Below are positions 28,741-31,778 of a stretch of DNA of 31,778 nt, one piece after another; within the stretch, counting starts at the first letter, position 1, and every line of letters starts with the position of its first letter. This DNA comes from an uncultured Gammaproteobacteria bacterium. GTDB lineage: Bacteria > Pseudomonadota > Gammaproteobacteria > GCA-002705445 > GCA-002716945. The position numbers and the translations under genes are program-made. Location of the stretch: contig CAJWRL010000001.1 in the NCBI GenBank assembly GCA_913046125.1, positions 1 through 31,778 on the forward strand, written 5' to 3'. Under the pieces are notes generated by a model. That model was not told the origin of the DNA, did not search any database, and saw nothing but the letters and a program-made list of their open reading frames with translations.

Positions 28741-30184
28741 AACTACTGGATTTAAAGAATTCTCAAGGGCAGTAGAGCCTTACCGTCCAGCAAAAGAAAG
28801 GGTCTTAGATTTTAAAGAAATCTATACCGATCACGATGATGAAAAACTTGCCGTTCAAGGTGCTAGATGCATGGATTGTGGAGTTCCATTTTGCCAATCC
28901 GGTGAAGGGTGTCCTGTTTATAACCTCATTCCAGAGTGGAATGACCTCGTCTATCAAAATAAATGGGAAGAGGCTTTTGATAAATTAATGTTAACAAATA
29001 ACTTCCCCGAAGTTACTGGAAGAGTTTGTCCAGCAGTTTGCGAAGGAGCATGTGTTCTAGGTATAACAGAAAGTCCTGTAGCAATTAAGAATTTAGAATT
29101 CGCTATAGCAGATAAGGGCTTTCAAAACGGTTGGCTAAAACCACAAATTCCCCAAAATAGAACTGGAAAGTCGGTTGCTATAGTTGGTTCAGGCCCCGCA
29201 GGACTATCTGCGGCTCAACAACTTAATAGTGTTGGTCACAACGTAAAAGTTTATGAAAGAGCAGATCGTATAGGCGGTCTCATGATGTATGGCATTCCCA
29301 ATATGAAGCTTGATAAATCTATAATCGATCAAAGACTAGAAATAATGGAAATGGAAGGCATAGAGTTCTTTACAAATGCAGACGTGGGAGGAAAAGGAGA
29401 AAACTCTGTTAGTGTTAAAGAGCTAGATGAGTCAAATGACATCGTCTTAATGGCAACTGGAGCTACTAATCCAAGAGACTTGCCCATTCCAGAAAGAGAA
29501 GGTATCGGAGTTCACTTTGCAATGGATTTCTTGCGAAAGAATACTAAGAGTTTATTAGACTCCGAACATGATGATGGGAATTTCATATCTGCAAAAGATA
29601 AAAATGTCATTGTAATAGGTGGTGGAGACACAGGTACGGACTGTATAGGGACTTCTTTGAGACATGGATGTAAATCTTTAATAAATTTTGAAATCATGCC
29701 TGAACCTCCGAAAGAACGAGCAGATAATAATCCTTGGCCTTTGTTCCCAAGAATATATAAGGTTGATTACGGTCATGAAGAATCTAAAGAGATATATGGT
29801 GATGATCCCAGAGTCTATTCAATATCAGGGAAAGAATTCTTAAGAGATAAAGATGGAACACTAAGAGGAATCAAGACTGTTGAAGTTGATAAAAATTTTA
29901 AAGAAATCCCTGGTACTGAAAAGGAGTGGGAAGCGGATCTGATTCTGCTTGCTATGGGGTTCCTAGGTCCAGAGGAATATTCCGTACACAATTTAGATAT
30001 CCAGCTAGATGAAAGATCTAATTACAAAGCTGAACACAATGTTCACCAAACATCTAATCCAAAAGTATTTGCTGCCGGCGACTGTAGAAGAGGACAATCT
30101 CTGGTAGTCTGGGCAATAAATGAAGGCAGGGCCGCAGCTCGAGAAATTGATCGACATTTAATGGGGTCTACAACGCTTAAATAA
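28733..30184 (+). CDS. gltD: Glutamate synthase small subunit paired with the adjacent gltB (second gltD lineage)
   Basis: This 483-residue flavoprotein has N-terminal Fe-S cysteines C46, C49, C54, C60 ([22 protein letters not shown]) and C99, C103, C107 (CPAVCEGAC), FAD site [22 protein letters not shown] site [21 protein letters not shown], and the long [21 protein letters not shown] stretch, typical of the actinobacterial/plant type and absent from the E. coli type. It ends with [18 protein letters not shown]. The start lies 8 nt inside gltB. The protein is only a distant relative of the other GltD 8.7 kb upstream. It converges on tesB with a 23-nt gap. Confidence 0.96.
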   Translation: MGKTTGFKEFSRAVEPYRPAKERVLDFKEIYTDHDDEKLAVQGARCMDCGVPFCQSGEGCPVYNLIPEWNDLVYQNKWEEAFDKLMLTNNFPEVTGRVCPAVCEGACVLGITESPVAIKNLEFAIADKGFQNGWLKPQIPQNRTGKSVAIVGSGPAGLSAAQQLNSVGHNVKVYERADRIGGLMMYGIPNMKLDKSIIDQRLEIMEMEGIEFFTNADVGGKGENSVSVKELDESNDIVLMATGATNPRDLPIPEREGIGVHFAMDFLRKNTKSLLDSEHDDGNFISAKDKNVIVIGGGDTGTDCIGTSLRHGCKSLINFEIMPEPPKERADNNPWPLFPRIYKVDYGHEESKEIYGDDPRVYSISGKEFLRDKDGTLRGIKTVEVDKNFKEIPGTEKEWEADLILLAMGFLGPEEYSVHNLDIQLDERSNYKAEHNVHQTSNPKVFAAGDCRRGQSLVVWAINEGRAAAREIDRHLMGSTTLK

Positions 30185-30207
30185 AAGTCTGCTCTTTCGG
30201 AGGAATA

Positions 30208-31077
30208 CTACTTCTTCACAACTCGCATTAGACCTTCTTGAACCGCTGAAGCAACCAAAATGCCTTTTTCAGTATAAACACTTCCTCTATTGAAACCTCT
30301 TGCATTGCTTGCGCTCGGGCTGTCAGTAGAATACAGCATCCATTCATCAGCTCTAAAAGGTCGGTGAAACCACATAGCATGGTCTAAGCTTGCGCTCATT
30401 ACATTACCTTTAGCAAAGCTAAGTTTATGTGGATTCATCGAAGTGCTAAGAAGTCCCATGTCAGATGCATATGCCAATATAGCTTGGTGTTGCAAAGCAT
30501 CATCTGGAAGTTTTCCAACTGCTTTCATCCACACATGCTTATAGGGAAGTTTATTTTTTGGTTCATCAAACATGCTTTCACCCGGCAAATGTCTCATTTC
30601 AATTGGCTTTTCCCTAAGAAAGAAATCTCTATACTTAGCTGGTACTTTATCGATCATTTTCTTTTTGATCTCTAATTCACTGACACATTCTTTTGGACCG
30701 GGAATATCTTCCATGTTTATTTGATGAGATGGACCCTTCTCTTTTTTATGAAAAGACAATGCCATATCAAATATAGGTTCACCTTTCTGGATAGCTACTA
30801 CACGTCGTGTAGTAAAACTTCCTCCATCACGTGTTCTTTCCACATCATAGATAATTGGATACTCCATATCACCCGGACGAAGAAAATAAGCATGCAAAGA
30901 GTGAGTATATCTCTTCTCAGGTACTGTTCTGGCTGCGGCCGTCAGTGCCTGTCCGATTACTTGGCCACCAAAAACTCTGGGGCCACCTATGTTCTCACTT
31001 TGGCCCCTAAAAAGGTTCTCTTCTAAGGTCTCAAGATCTAATAACTTTATTAATTTTTTTAAGGCTTTTTTTTGCAT
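30208..31077 (-). CDS. tesB: Acyl-CoA thioesterase II
   Basis: With the start at 31077 the protein has 289 residues (E. coli TesB 286). It hydrolyses medium- and long-chain acyl-CoA. It has ENLFRGQSENIGGPRVFGGQ, HSLHAYFLRPGDMEYPIIYDVE, and ASDMGLLSTSMNPH containing the catalytic aspartate, then SLDHAMWFHRPFRADEWMLY and ASAVQEGLMR, forming a double hotdog fold. An upstream in-frame start at 31197 would add 40 residues that lie inside the hydratase gene and match nothing in the family, so I reject it. The hydratase stop lies 1 nt before this start, so the two form an operon. Confidence 0.95.
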   Translation of the reverse strand: MQKKALKKLIKLLDLETLEENLFRGQSENIGGPRVFGGQVIGQALTAAARTVPEKRYTHSLHAYFLRPGDMEYPIIYDVERTRDGGSFTTRRVVAIQKGEPIFDMALSFHKKEKGPSHQINMEDIPGPKECVSELEIKKKMIDKVPAKYRDFFLREKPIEMRHLPGESMFDEPKNKLPYKHVWMKAVGKLPDDALQHQAILAYASDMGLLSTSMNPHKLSFAKGNVMSASLDHAMWFHRPFRADEWMLYSTDSPSASNARGFNRGSVYTEKGILVASAVQEGLMRVVKK

Positions 31078-31078
31078 A

Positions 31079-31778
31079 CTAAGTAAATTTCTTTTCTTCC
31101 CACCAAGGGTAATGTTCTGGCATATCTTTAGAAACTTTGTTGGGGAAGTTAGGTGATCTCTTTTCAAGAAAAGAATTAACACCTTCTTTAGCATCATCTC
31201 CTCTACCTAATTCATATATAAACCTTGAATCAACTTTGTGAGCCTCCATAGGATGGTCTGCTCCTAACATCTTCCATAACATCTGTCTTGTTAGAGAAAC
31301 TGATATCGATGAAGTGTTTTGAATAATTTCATTTGCTATCGACCTCGCTTCTTCAAGAAGTTCATCAGGACTATGGATAGAACGGATTAAGCCTCCTTGT
31401 TTAGCCTCTAAAGCACTAAAAACCTTACCAGAGTATGTCCATTCTAATGCTTTGCTTATGCCTACTAAGCGTGGCAGAAACCAACTTGAAGCAGCCTCAG
31501 GTACTAAACCTCTTCTAGCAAAAACAAATCCAAACTTAGCATCCTCACTAGCAAGCCTTATATCCATTGGTAAAGTCATGGTCACACCTACTCCAACAGC
31601 GGGACCATTAATTGCGGCTATGATAGGTTTTGGACAGTCAAATATTGATAAAGTAGTCCTTCCACCTCCGTCCCTCATCCACTCCGGATCTTTTTTGTGA
31701 TCGATCTCATCACCCTTGTTATTTCTAACATCTCTGTTAAAAGTATTAGATCCAGAAGATAGATCAGCTCCTGCACAA
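31079..31778 (-). CDS. Enoyl-CoA hydratase/isomerase family protein (partial, 5' end outside window)
   Basis: The reading frame is open to the right edge, so the start is missing; 232 codons are visible. The window edge begins within CAGADLSSGSNTF, the first oxyanion-hole motif of crotonases. It continues to PKPIIAAINGPAVGVGVTM with the second oxyanion glycine, and FARRGLVPEAASSWFLPRLVG, where the glutamate after VP matches the catalytic E164 of crotonase. A start codon within the frame at 31678 exists but would delete the oxyanion hole. It precedes tesB by 1 nt. A fatty-acid or branched acyl-CoA breakdown role is likely; the exact substrate cannot be read. Confidence 0.92.
   Translation of the reverse strand, partial: CAGADLSSGSNTFNRDVRNNKGDEIDHKKDPEWMRDGGGRTTLSIFDCPKPIIAAINGPAVGVGVTMTLPMDIRLASEDAKFGFVFARRGLVPEAASSWFLPRLVGISKALEWTYSGKVFSALEAKQGGLIRSIHSPDELLEEARSIANEIIQNTSSISVSLTRQMLWKMLGADHPMEAHKVDSRFIYELGRGDDAKEGVNSFLEKRSPNFPNKVSKDMPEHYPWWEEKKFT

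Noticed and set aside
31079..31678. A 199-residue hydratase starting at 31678
   Set aside because: The frame continues upstream to the window edge and includes the CAGADL oxyanion motif, so the real start lies outside.

Overview
This window looks like a chromosomal segment of an AT-rich, streamlined gammaproteobacterium, probably marine planktonic. The evidence is gene content close to Escherichia/Pseudomonas proteins (RpoH with an intact RpoH box, an E. coli-like GltD, TesB), gammaproteobacterial neighbourhoods (coaD-rsmD-M16-M16 next to rpoH; the coxBAC-SURF1-ctaA-ctaB block; rpsU-yqeY; hemE-aroK-aroB), very short intergenic gaps and a low G+C content (about one third by eye). A sat-aprM locus at the left edge suggests sulfur oxidation by reverse APS reduction, as in SUP05-type or SAR11-type plankton. 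No rRNA, tRNA, transposase, phage gene, CRISPR array or attachment site was seen. No non-coding stretch exceeds 300 bases; the longest are about 150 bases.

Layout. 1-2027 (minus): start of aprM, cut by the window edge, and sat. 2182-2619 (minus): an SlyD-like peptidyl-prolyl isomerase. 2774-4356 (plus): trxA-rho, behind a leader that may hold a 20-codon ORF. 4358-7998 (minus): coaD, rsmD and two M16 peptidase-family genes, overlapping head to tail. 8117-8977 (plus): rpoH. 8980-16058 (minus): a complete aa3-type cytochrome c oxidase locus (ctaC, ctaD, ctaG, ctaE, SURF1, a SCO-like thiol protein, ctaA, ctaB), with a small DUF2909-like gene inserted in antisense. 16154-17658 (minus): bioC and a BioH-like esterase. 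17701-18270 (plus): plsY, convergent with tsaD (minus). 19327-30184 (plus): rpsU, yqeY-like, an E. coli-type gltD, hemE, aroK, aroB, then gltB and a second gltD of another lineage. 30208-31778 (minus): tesB and an enoyl-CoA hydratase that runs off the right edge.

How the genes work together. The oxidase block holds the structural subunits (ctaC/D/E), copper insertion (ctaG, the SCO-like protein), SURF1, and haem a synthesis (ctaB then ctaA). hemE in the plus block feeds the same haem pool. AprM/Sat would donate electrons from sulfite oxidation and make ATP. aroK/aroB serve the shikimate pathway and gltBD ammonium assimilation. tesB and the hydratase suggest acyl-CoA turnover.

There is no unmistakable novel multi-gene system. 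The signals most worth following are: (1) several transcription units have a TATAAT-like box ending 5-6 nt before the start codon and no Shine-Dalgarno sequence, which predicts leaderless mRNAs; (2) two GltD proteins of different lineages lie within 9 kb, and only one has a GltB partner; (3) the ftsY-ftsE-ftsX block is missing from its usual place beside rpoH; (4) a short, C-rich, G-poor leader ORF precedes trxA-rho; (5) the DUF2909-like gene lies in antisense inside the oxidase operon.
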